From Phaeobacter gallaeciensis (lineage in GTDB: Bacteria; Pseudomonadota; Alphaproteobacteria; Rhodobacterales; Rhodobacteraceae): 64,000 bases of DNA. This document shows, piece by piece, positions 57,180 through 64,000 of the stretch. The stretch is taken from contig NZ_CP015124.1 of the NCBI RefSeq assembly GCF_001678945.1, positions 248,001 to 312,000 on the forward strand, in the 5' to 3' direction. Within the stretch, counting starts at the first letter, position 1, and each line of letters begins with the position of its first letter. The translations under genes and the position numbers were made by a program. The notes below the pieces were generated by a model. It ran no database searches. It had not been told where the DNA came from and worked only from the letters and a program-made list of their open reading frames with translations.

Positions 57180-58355
57180 TCAGCGAACATTTAATTTTCT
57201 GCGCAGTGCCGCCAGCCAGCCATGCACCAAACATCCGCAGATGAACACAATGACGCCGGTCACGATCATGCCATTATAGCCCGCCAGCCCCAGCACCCAG
57301 ACCATCAGCGGCGTGCCGATGGTATTGCCAAGATTACCGGCCATGGCGAGGGCGCCATTGGAGCTGGCCTGATCAACCGCCCCGGAATTCAGCTGCGCCA
57401 CCGAGGCAAAACTCGGTCCCTGCACCAGCCCCAGCGCCCCGGCCAGTGCCAGACAGGCCAGCGGCGCACCGGGATCGGCCCACATCCAAACCAGCGCCAG
57501 CGCGCTGAGTGCAAAGCCCGCCTGGATCAGTGGCACTGCATGGATCCGCCGCAGCAGGAACACCCCCAGCGTCATCGACACTGCGATGCTGGTCAGCGGC
57601 ATCGCGCCCATCACAAAACCCCGCACCTCCGGCGCCAGATAGGGCGGCAGGACGGTCAGGATCGCGACGAAACAGATGGTGTAGAACAGCCAGCCAGCCG
57701 CAGGTGCCGCCAGCCAGGGAGAGCGGAAAATCTCCAGATGCAGACGCGGTAGATCGGCGAACCGGGGTAGCGGCTGGCGCGGCGGCACCGGCACATCGCG
57801 CAGCACCCGCAGCAGCAACAAAGCCAGCGCTGCCATGATCACGGCGTGGGTGGCAAACAGCGCCTGAACCCCAGCCATCCGTGCCAGCGGAACGCCAAAC
57901 CACGAAAGGAACGCAAAGGCTACCGCGAAAAACGTGCTCCACAGCGTCAGCGCCGCGCCCCGGTGCCGATTGGAACTGATCTGGGCAATCAGGGTCGGTG
58001 CCGCCACCACCACGCCCAGATGCGACAGGCCTTCGATCACGCGGGTGGCCAGAAACAGCGAGAAAGGAAGATCTAGGCTTTGCAGGGCGGACATCGCAGC
58101 GCCGCTGGCCAGGGCCGCCACAAGCGTGCGGCGGAAGCCGAAAGAGGCCACCACCATGCCCGCAATGACACCCAGCCCGATCCCGAGGAACCCAACCAGC
58201 GAGACCGTGAATCCGATGGCGCTGCCCGCATCCGGAAACAGCTCGGCCATCTGATCAAAGACCACGCTCACCTTGCCATATTGCGCTGCAGCGCCAAGGC
58301 CAGCGCCCCAGATCAGAAGGATCACACTCCAGCGCGTGTCTTGGCTCGCCGTCAT
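57180..58355 (-). CDS. MFS transporter
   Basis: 391 aa, about twelve helices starting WSVILLIWGAGLGAAAQYGK. An MFS signature-like loop between helices 2 and 3 (ASFGFRRTLV) is seen. The substrate is unknown; members with this layout export drugs or take up small acids. The ATG at 58353-58355 is preceded by GGGAC; 30 further codons are open upstream but polar and unlike a membrane start. It is the gene next to the lpdA terminator. Confidence 0.85.
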   Translation of the reverse strand: MTASQDTRWSVILLIWGAGLGAAAQYGKVSVVFDQMAELFPDAGSAIGFTVSLVGFLGIGLGVIAGMVVASFGFRRTLVAALASGAAMSALQSLDLPFSLFLATRVIEGLSHLGVVVAAPTLIAQISSNRHRGAALTLWSTFFAVAFAFLSWFGVPLARMAGVQALFATHAVIMAALALLLLRVLRDVPVPPRQPLPRFADLPRLHLEIFRSPWLAAPAAGWLFYTICFVAILTVLPPYLAPEVRGFVMGAMPLTSIAVSMTLGVFLLRRIHAVPLIQAGFALSALALVWMWADPGAPLACLALAGALGLVQGPSFASVAQLNSGAVDQASSNGALAMAGNLGNTIGTPLMVWVLGLAGYNGMIVTGVIVFICGCLVHGWLAALRRKLNVR

Positions 58356-58445
58356 ACTATGGTCCCGTCGGAAAAGATCATGAGAAATACAATCGAAGAT
58401 CCTTCGCCCATACCCGGAAACAACCGCAGCGACCAGACGAACCAT

Positions 58446-58486
58446 AAAAAAAACCGCCCAAGGCCTGGCATGGCTTTGGGCGGTTT
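58446..58486 (-). terminator. Terminator after lpdA
   Basis: On the minus strand AAACCGCCCAAAGC and GCCTTGGGCGGTTT pair over 14 bp with one G-U pair around 8 nt, then eight T. It lies 22 bp beyond the lpdA stop. Confidence 0.9.
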
Positions 58487-58507
58487 CGGTGTCAGCCGTC
58501 GCAGCGT

Positions 58508-59902
58508 CTAAAAATGGATGGTTCGGTCAAAGGCGTTCAGGACGCTTTCATGCATCATCTCGCTCAGCGTCGGATGCGGGAAGACGGTGTTCATCAGGTC
58601 TTCCTCGGTGGTTTCCAGCTGGCGGCCCACCACATAGCCCTGAATGAGTTCCGTCACCTCGGCGCCGATCATATGCGCGCCCAGCAGTTCACCCGTCTTG
58701 GCGTCAAAGATAGTTTTGACCAGCCCTTCGGGTTCCCCAAGCGCGATGGCCTTGCCGTTGCCGACAAAGGGGAAGCGACCGACCTTGATGTCGTATCCCA
58801 GCTCCTTGGCCTTCGCCTCGCTGTAGCCAACGCTGGCCACCTGCGGATGGCAATAGGTGCAGCCTGCAATGTTTTCGGGTTTGACCGGATGGGCGTGTTT
58901 GCCTGCGATCAGCTCTGCCACCATAACGCCTTCGTGGCTGGCCTTGTGCGCCAGCCAGGGCGCCCCGGCGATATCCCCGATAGCGTAAAGCCCCTCGACA
59001 CCGGTGCGGCAGAATTCATCGGTCACCACATGGGTGCGGTCAACGTTGATGCCAAGCGCCTCCAGACCCAGACCTTCGGTATTGCCGACGATGCCAACGG
59101 CCGAGATCACCGTGTCGAATTCCATCTTCTGGACCTTGCCGCCAGCCTCAATATGAGCGGTGACCTTGCCTTTTGCCCGATCCAACTGCTTGACCATGGA
59201 TTTCTCCATGATCTTCATGCCTTGCTTCTCGAAGGCCTTCTTGGCCATGCCGGAAATCTCGGCATCCTCGACCGGCAGCACCCGGTCCATCACCTCGACC
59301 ACGGTGGTGTCGGCGCCCAGGGTGTTGAAGAAGCTGGCAAATTCGATGCCGATGGCGCCCGATCCGATGACCAGCAGCTTTTTCGGCATCCGCGGTGCGG
59401 TCAGCGCGTGGCGGTAGGTCCAGACCAGATCACCGTCTGCCTCCAGCCCCGGCAGCTCCCGCGCGCGGGCGCCGGTCGCGAGGATGATGTTCTTGGCCGC
59501 CAGATCCTCGGTGCCCTTGTCGGTCTTGACCGAGACCTTGCCCTTGGCGGGGATCGTCGCCTCGCCCATGATCACGGTGACCTTGTTTTTCTTCAGTAGA
59601 TGCGCGACGCCCGAGGACAGCTGTTTCGCCACCCCGCGCGAGCGTTTCACCACCGCGTCCAGATCGTAGCCGATGCCATCGGCGCTGAGCCCGAATTCCT
59701 TGGCCCGGTGCATCAGGTGGAACACTTCGGAGGAACGCAGCATCGCCTTGGTCGGGATGCAACCCCAGTTGAGGCAGATGCCGCCCAGGTTCTCACGCTC
59801 GATGACCGCGGTCTTGAGCCCCAGCTGGGCTGCGCGGATGGCAGCCACATAGCCGCCGGGGCCTGCGCCGATTACGATCACGTCATAGGTTTGTGCGGCC
59901 AT
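58508..59902 (-). CDS. lpdA: Dihydrolipoyl dehydrogenase (E3)
   Basis: 464 aa. FAD-binding VIVIGAGPGGYVAAIRAAQL, redox disulfide in GGICLNWGCIPTKAML (Cys-x4-Cys), NAD-binding VIGSGAIGIEFASFF and the C-terminal catalytic HPTLSEMMHESVLNAF are all present. It reoxidises lipoamide in the pyruvate, 2-oxoglutarate, branched-chain or glycine complexes. No other subunit is encoded here, so which complex it serves is unknown. GAGGGA precedes the ATG at 59900-59902. Confidence 0.96.
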   Translation of the reverse strand: MAAQTYDVIVIGAGPGGYVAAIRAAQLGLKTAVIERENLGGICLNWGCIPTKAMLRSSEVFHLMHRAKEFGLSADGIGYDLDAVVKRSRGVAKQLSSGVAHLLKKNKVTVIMGEATIPAKGKVSVKTDKGTEDLAAKNIILATGARARELPGLEADGDLVWTYRHALTAPRMPKKLLVIGSGAIGIEFASFFNTLGADTTVVEVMDRVLPVEDAEISGMAKKAFEKQGMKIMEKSMVKQLDRAKGKVTAHIEAGGKVQKMEFDTVISAVGIVGNTEGLGLEALGINVDRTHVVTDEFCRTGVEGLYAIGDIAGAPWLAHKASHEGVMVAELIAGKHAHPVKPENIAGCTYCHPQVASVGYSEAKAKELGYDIKVGRFPFVGNGKAIALGEPEGLVKTIFDAKTGELLGAHMIGAEVTELIQGYVVGRQLETTEEDLMNTVFPHPTLSEMMHESVLNAFDRTIHF

Positions 59903-60276
59903 GATATCCCTCGCCAAACTGGATCTGAAACTAGTTTACCGTTAAACCAATTTTTTGCACGCCGCAATCTCGCAGTGACAAAAGCCTTTGGGAACGTGGT
60001 GGGCATTTTCACCGACCGGTATCCACCGCGAGACCTGCGCGCCGGAACAACCATATGCACAGTCACTGCTACAGGCCACAAAAAATCCCGCTCCAGCGCA
60101 GTCATCCCGCGACGACCGTTTCAAGAAGATGTGATCACGGCTGGCCGCATAGAGGGATGGTAAAGGGATTGTCTGGCGCCGAAAGCCCGGCACAGAAAAG
60201 GCGCTGTCCGACCGGCCAGACAGCGCCTTTAGAATGTCAGCGTCAGGGATACCCCCTGATAGTCGTTCCCCTCGGT
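59903..60276. other. Intergenic region between lpdA and the DUF924 gene, 374 bp
   Basis: No convincing gene. A minus-strand frame at 59878-60105 would encode 75 arginine- and tryptophan-containing residues without a family or a good start, and it overlaps lpdA. Apart from the stem-loop at 60197-60230, I see nothing structured. Confidence 0.5.
60197..60230 (-). terminator. Terminator after the DUF924 gene
   Basis: AAAGGCGCTGTC (60197-60208) and GACAGCGCCTTT (60219-60230) form a 12-bp stem; four T follow on the minus strand. It lies 47 bp beyond the stop. Confidence 0.75.
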
Positions 60277-60855
60277 TCAGCTGGCTTGCTGAAAGGTCCG
60301 GATCGTGGCGCCATACCCCCCGGCTTCGACGTAGTCGCGCTCCGGTTCGGTGCTGTGGCGCAGCAATGCATCGTTGCGGTAGGGAAAGCGACCGAACTTG
60401 CGGATCACGTCGCGATGGGCCCGCGCGTGCAGCAGATTGGACGCACCATATTCGGGCATCCGTTCCTTCAGCAGGCGCACGCAGCGCTCCTGATCGCACA
60501 GGTTTTCCGAATGCATCAGCGGCAGATAAAAGAACTGCCGCGCAGGTTCATCGATCTTCAGATCCCATTTCTTATTCAGCGCGTTCTTGGCCACTGCCAG
60601 CGCAATCTCATCCGAGGCAAAGGCCTGACCTTCACCGCGGAACATGTTGCGCGGGAACTGGTCCATCAGGATGATATAGGCAAGGGTTCCACTGGGATAG
60701 GTGAGCCAGAGCGAGAACTTGCCCTCGCAGGCCTCCTCCCAGGCCTTTCCGAACCGTTTGCGGATGGTCGCGTCCAGATCATCATCCTGCACATACCAGC
60801 CCTTTTCTCCGACCTCATCCAGCCAGAATTCAAGGATTTCTTCGGGGCCAACCAT
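60277..60855 (-). CDS. DUF924 family protein
   Basis: 192 aa, soluble and helical. EEILEFWLDEVGEKGWY at the start and the block ILMDQFPRNMFRGEGQAFAS with the conserved Asp-Gln-x-Pro-Arg-Asn define DUF924, a TPR-like fold of unknown function. TGGAGT lies before the ATG at 60853-60855, preferred to one 11 codons upstream. Single gene. Confidence 0.88.
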   Translation of the reverse strand: MVGPEEILEFWLDEVGEKGWYVQDDDLDATIRKRFGKAWEEACEGKFSLWLTYPSGTLAYIILMDQFPRNMFRGEGQAFASDEIALAVAKNALNKKWDLKIDEPARQFFYLPLMHSENLCDQERCVRLLKERMPEYGASNLLHARAHRDVIRKFGRFPYRNDALLRHSTEPERDYVEAGGYGATIRTFQQAS

Positions 60856-60994
60856 CCCATTTACTCCACATGTGTTGCCTACCCCCAATTTCAGAGGATT
60901 TTACCCCCTCATGGCAAGTCATAGAACCGTCACAAATTGCAACAGGAGCGGCAATTGGTGAAATATTGCTCACGTTTCCTGCAGGTTAGCGCAA

Positions 60995-62269
60995 TCACCC
61001 GGCCTCATGCGCGGCTTCCTGCTCTTCCATCTCGGTTTCGATGACGTATTCCTGTGCAAATTCGACCGCCACGGGCGAGCCTGTCGGAGCCATCGGCGCG
61101 AAGGTGCCCGAATCTTCGGCTGCGATCGAGGCGCGCTGCGTCGTCCGGTAAAGCGCGTATGCCGCCAGCGCAAAGGTCAGCACCGCCATGATCAGGAAAA
61201 ATCCCGGCGGGCCAAAGACGCTTTCGCCCATCAGCCAACCGGTGATCAGTGGCCCGGTAATGGCGCCAAGGCCGTTGATGAAGACCAGCCCGCCCGAGGC
61301 CGCCGCCATATCGTCGTAATCCAGATAGTCGTTGGTGTGGGCGATCAGCAGCGAGTAAAGCGGGTTGGTCATCCCGCCGATAAAAAAGGCCGCCAGCAGC
61401 AGCATCCAGAAATTCGCGCCCATCGCCATACCCAGAACCGCCGCCGCGCCACTGAAGGCCGCCGCGAACAGGATCACCACGCGCCGGTCCATGCGGTCGG
61501 AAATCCATCCCAGCGGATATTGCAGCACCAGCGCGCCGACATAGAAGGTCGCGACGAACAGCGAAATCTGCGGCAAGGTCAGCCCGGCCGAAGCCGCGTA
61601 GACTGCGCTCATCCCGAACTGGGCCGAGAAGACGCCGCCCAGCAGGAACATACCCACGCAGCCCAGAGGCGATGCATCCATCAGCTGGCGCAGGGTCATC
61701 GGTTTCGTGGTGTCAAAGGCAGGCGTCGGCGAAATCGACAGCAAAATTGGCGCAAAGGACACCGAAATCACAACCGAGGCAATGACGAAGGTTTCATAGC
61801 CCGACGGGTTACCAAGCAGCATCAGCGCCTGCGCCGAGACGATGCCCAGCATCTGCACCAGCATGTAAAGCGACAGCGCCTTGCCGCGGTTGGCATTGTC
61901 TGCCGCATTGTTCAGCCAGCTTTCAGCGGTGACATACACGCCGGAAAAGCAAAACCCGATCAGCACCCGCCCGGCCATCCAGGCAAAGGGATTGGTGATC
62001 GCGGGATAGAGAATCATCACGGCAGAAATCAGCGAGGCCAGCGCCGCAAAGACGCGGACATGGCCGACCCGCCGGATCATCTCCGGCGCCATCCGCGAGC
62101 CGCCCAGAAAGCCAACAAAATAGGCGGACATGACAAAGGACATCTGCAACGTCGAGAACCCTTCAAGGTCGCCGCGCACCCCAAGAATGGTGCCCTGAAG
62201 ACCGTTCCCGATCATCAGCATTCCCATCCCCAGAAGCAGCGCCCATGCGCTTGAGAGTACCTGCAGCAT
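60995..62269 (-). CDS. MFS transporter, YcaD-like
   Basis: 424 aa with twelve helices and a charged C-terminal tail (about residues 380-424, Glu-rich, ending QEAAHEAG). The YcaD-like start (LLLGMGMLMIGNGLQGTILG) and FSGVYVTAESWLNNAAD near residue 110 are clear. The substrate is not known. AAAAGGA precedes the ATG at 62267-62269. It is downstream of queA on the same strand, 205 bp away. Confidence 0.87.
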   Translation of the reverse strand: MLQVLSSAWALLLGMGMLMIGNGLQGTILGVRGDLEGFSTLQMSFVMSAYFVGFLGGSRMAPEMIRRVGHVRVFAALASLISAVMILYPAITNPFAWMAGRVLIGFCFSGVYVTAESWLNNAADNANRGKALSLYMLVQMLGIVSAQALMLLGNPSGYETFVIASVVISVSFAPILLSISPTPAFDTTKPMTLRQLMDASPLGCVGMFLLGGVFSAQFGMSAVYAASAGLTLPQISLFVATFYVGALVLQYPLGWISDRMDRRVVILFAAAFSGAAAVLGMAMGANFWMLLLAAFFIGGMTNPLYSLLIAHTNDYLDYDDMAAASGGLVFINGLGAITGPLITGWLMGESVFGPPGFFLIMAVLTFALAAYALYRTTQRASIAAEDSGTFAPMAPTGSPVAVEFAQEYVIETEMEEQEAAHEAG

Positions 62270-62474
62270 TGCCCGTATCCTTTTGCATCCGCCGCCTGCC
62301 CCCGGTTTTGGATCCGGCAGGCGGTGTTTCATTTCGCATCTTCCGCCCTTATCTGCGGATGCGGTGTGTGGAAAGAACTATCGCAGATCGCAGAGACGAT
62401 TTCATCCCGCCGTCACGTTTACAGCGGAATTCTCTGCATTTTCTGAAGGTCTGGTGCTGGCGATCTGGCGGGGC

Positions 62475-63545
62475 TCAGCTCTGCCGCGATCCCGCCCCAG
62501 AGGGGATCAGAAGCGACGCATCGCCATAGGAGAAAAACCGGTAACCGCTGTCGACCGCGTGGGCATAGATCTGCCGCACGGTCTCCTGCCCCATCAGCGC
62601 AGAAACCAGCATCATCAGGGTGGAGCGCGGCAGGTGGAAATTCGTCATCAGCGCATCGGCAACATGGAAGGTAAAGCCCGGGTAGATGAAAATATCAGTC
62701 TCCCCTTCCCATGGCGCGATCGCGCCGCTGCGCGCGGCGCTTTCGATCAGACGCAGCGCTGTGGTGCCCACCGGGATGATGCGCCCGCCTGCAGCCTTAG
62801 TCGCCGCGATCTCGGCGGCAGCTTCGGGGCTGACCCGCCCCCATTCGGCGTGCATCTTGTGTGTGGTCACATCCTCGACCTTGACTGGCAAGAAGGTGCC
62901 TGCGCCCACGTGCAGGGTGACATAGCTGAACGTGATCCCGCGATCCTTAAGCGCCTGCAGCAGCGGTGCATCAAAATGCAGCGAGGCGGTCGGCGCCGCT
63001 ACGGCGCCGGTGTGGCGCGCCCAGACCGTCTGGTAATCGGTCTTGTCCTGCGCATCCGCCGGGCGTTTGGCAGCAATATAGGGTGGCAGCGGCATGGCGC
63101 CCGCCTCGGCCAGGGCCGCCTCGAATTCGTCGCCTTCCAGATTGAACCGCAGGGCGCCCTGCCCGTCGGCAACACCCTCCAGCACGGCGCTGAAACCATC
63201 GGCAAAACGGATCGTCTCGCCCGGTTTTACCTTTTTCAGAGGTTTCAGCAGGGCATTCCAGGTACCGTCTGCGCCCGGCTCCAGCAAGGTGACTTCGATG
63301 CGGGCGGAGGTATCGCCTTGCGCACTGCTGCGATGGCGCTGCCCCGACAGGCGCGCTGGAATGACCTTGGTGTCGTTCAATACCAGACGATCGCCGGGCT
63401 GGAACCACTCCGGCAGGTCTGAAACCCGCGCATCGGTAATCCGGTCTCCTTCGGCCACCAGAAGACGGGCCGCGCTGCGCGGAGAGGCAGGGCGGGTTGC
63501 AATCAGATCCTCGGGGAGATCAAAGTCAAAATCGCTCAGTTTCAT
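62475..63545 (-). CDS. queA: S-adenosylmethionine:tRNA ribosyltransferase-isomerase
   Basis: 356 aa. QueA transfers and isomerises the ribosyl part of SAM to make epoxyqueuosine in tRNA. The start [18 protein letters not shown], the block [24 protein letters not shown] and [17 protein letters not shown] are family signatures. The ATG is at 63543-63545, 65 bp from the stop of the AsmA-like gene on the same strand. Confidence 0.96.
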   Translation of the reverse strand: MKLSDFDFDLPEDLIATRPASPRSAARLLVAEGDRITDARVSDLPEWFQPGDRLVLNDTKVIPARLSGQRHRSSAQGDTSARIEVTLLEPGADGTWNALLKPLKKVKPGETIRFADGFSAVLEGVADGQGALRFNLEGDEFEAALAEAGAMPLPPYIAAKRPADAQDKTDYQTVWARHTGAVAAPTASLHFDAPLLQALKDRGITFSYVTLHVGAGTFLPVKVEDVTTHKMHAEWGRVSPEAAAEIAATKAAGGRIIPVGTTALRLIESAARSGAIAPWEGETDIFIYPGFTFHVADALMTNFHLPRSTLMMLVSALMGQETVRQIYAHAVDSGYRFFSYGDASLLIPSGAGSRQS

Positions 63546-63610
63546 GCGGCGGCATATAGGAGCTTTGTGATGCCTTGGCTATGGCAATCTGCGCCAGATT
63601 GCCTGTGTAC

Positions 63611-64000
63611 TCAGCGTTCGCCGGCCTGAGGAGCGGTCGGGGCGGCTGGCACCTCTTCGGGCGCCAATGGCCCGCTGGTGGGCGGCGGCGCGGCGGGGGT
63701 CTGCCCCGGCACCTCCGGCGCCCGGCCCCGGAACAGCTCCCGGAAGATACCCGGCGCCAGGCCGGACAAAGGATTGACTTGCACCTTGGGATCATCCGCC
63801 GTGCCCCGCAGCCGGTAGGAAAAGCCGATCAGCCCTTCGCCCTTGCGGGTCAGGACGCTGCCGATGGCGTTCAGCACATAGATCGGGGAAATCACCCCCC
63901 GCATATCCAGTGCCGTGGTCTCAAGATTGTAATTCCCGTCCATCGACAGACCGATCGACGGACCCACTGCACTGCTTTCGTGAACGATCAGATGGGTGGC
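63611..64000 (-). CDS. AsmA/YhdP-like large envelope protein, C-terminal part only
   Basis: 130 codons are read without interruption from the right window edge to a stop at 63611. The visible part has YNLETTALDMRGVISPIYVL, then FSYRLRGTADDPKVQVNPLS, the usual closing strand of AsmA-like C-terminal domains, and a Pro/Ala-rich tail. Such proteins span the periplasm and are linked to phospholipid transport to the outer membrane. The N-terminus lies outside the window. Confidence 0.75.
   Translation of the reverse strand, partial: ATHLIVHESSAVGPSIGLSMDGNYNLETTALDMRGVISPIYVLNAIGSVLTRKGEGLIGFSYRLRGTADDPKVQVNPLSGLAPGIFRELFRGRAPEVPGQTPAAPPPTSGPLAPEEVPAAPTAPQAGER

Noticed and set aside
59878-60105. 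75-codon minus-strand frame upstream of lpdA
   Set aside because: No recognisable family, overlaps lpdA and lacks a clear ribosome binding site.
61007-62254. 415-codon plus-strand frame
   Set aside because: Antisense to the YcaD-like MFS gene; extremely rich in His, Arg and Gln.
62283-63422. 379-codon plus-strand frame
   Set aside because: Antisense to queA; the minus strand encodes all QueA signatures.

Overview
The window reads as GC-rich alphaproteobacterial chromosome, most likely a marine member of the Rhodobacteraceae (Roseobacter group, near Phaeobacter, Leisingera or Ruegeria). The reasons are a CckA-type hybrid kinase, a RamA-like corrinoid activator with stand-alone methyl-THF methyltransferase and MetF-like genes in place of a full-length MetH, a complete-looking valine degradation set, a TAXI-type TRAP transporter and a peptide ABC operon. 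I see no insertion sequence, prophage, CRISPR array, rRNA or tRNA gene. Coding density is high and most start sites have a clear purine-rich ribosome binding site.

Layout. 1-1.8 kb: partial Gfo/Idh/MocA oxidoreductase and a divergent sulfotransferase-like gene. 1.8-6.9 kb (minus): guaB, rsmB-like methyltransferase, cckA. 7.2-13.7 kb: one-carbon region, with a RamA-like activator (plus), a soluble hybrid kinase (minus) and a minus operon of a small 'virulence factor' family protein, a divergent MetF and a methyl-THF:corrinoid methyltransferase. 14-19 kb: ppx/gppA, rlmE, a 55-codon ORF, a YihY-type membrane protein, cardiolipin synthase. 19-23 kb: MacB/LolD-type ABC exporter and AttH/CrtC-like lipocalin. 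23.2-27.7 kb (minus): TAXI-TRAP receptor, fused permease and UspA. 28.2-29.9 kb: mtnA and a class II aldolase. 30-37.1 kb: dipeptidase, five-gene peptide ABC transporter, lactonase-like metallo-hydrolase. 37.3-42 kb: GH13 sugar phosphorylase facing an operon of DUF808 protein, HAD phosphatase and GT81 glycosyltransferase. 42.3-48.2 kb: gap and a 47-aa ORF, coaD, a CBS protein, LysR, mmsA, L,D-transpeptidase. 48.3-53.7 kb: TPR/OGT-like glycosyltransferase, three valine degradation genes, a DUF2892 protein. 53.9-64 kb: small secreted protein, uvrA, two MFS transporters, lpdA, DUF924 protein, queA, partial AsmA-like gene.

How the genes work together. MetF, the pterin-binding methyltransferase and the RamA-like activator fit a split cobalamin-dependent methionine synthase; the corrinoid protein and homocysteine methyltransferase must lie elsewhere. 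mtnA plus aldolase suits methylthioadenosine salvage by aldol cleavage. The phosphorylase, glycosyltransferase and phosphatase form a plausible make-and-break cycle for glucosylglycerate, a compatible solute. Acyl-CoA dehydrogenase, 3-hydroxyisobutyryl-CoA hydrolase, 3-hydroxyisobutyrate dehydrogenase and MmsA cover most of valine catabolism, with mmsA apart from the other three. The most unusual items are the shared arginine-rich tails on the two corrinoid-system proteins, the small MetF-linked protein, the dipeptidase-ABC-lactonase operon, the glucosylglycerate cluster, the OGT-like enzyme and several clean inverted or tandem repeats in promoter regions.
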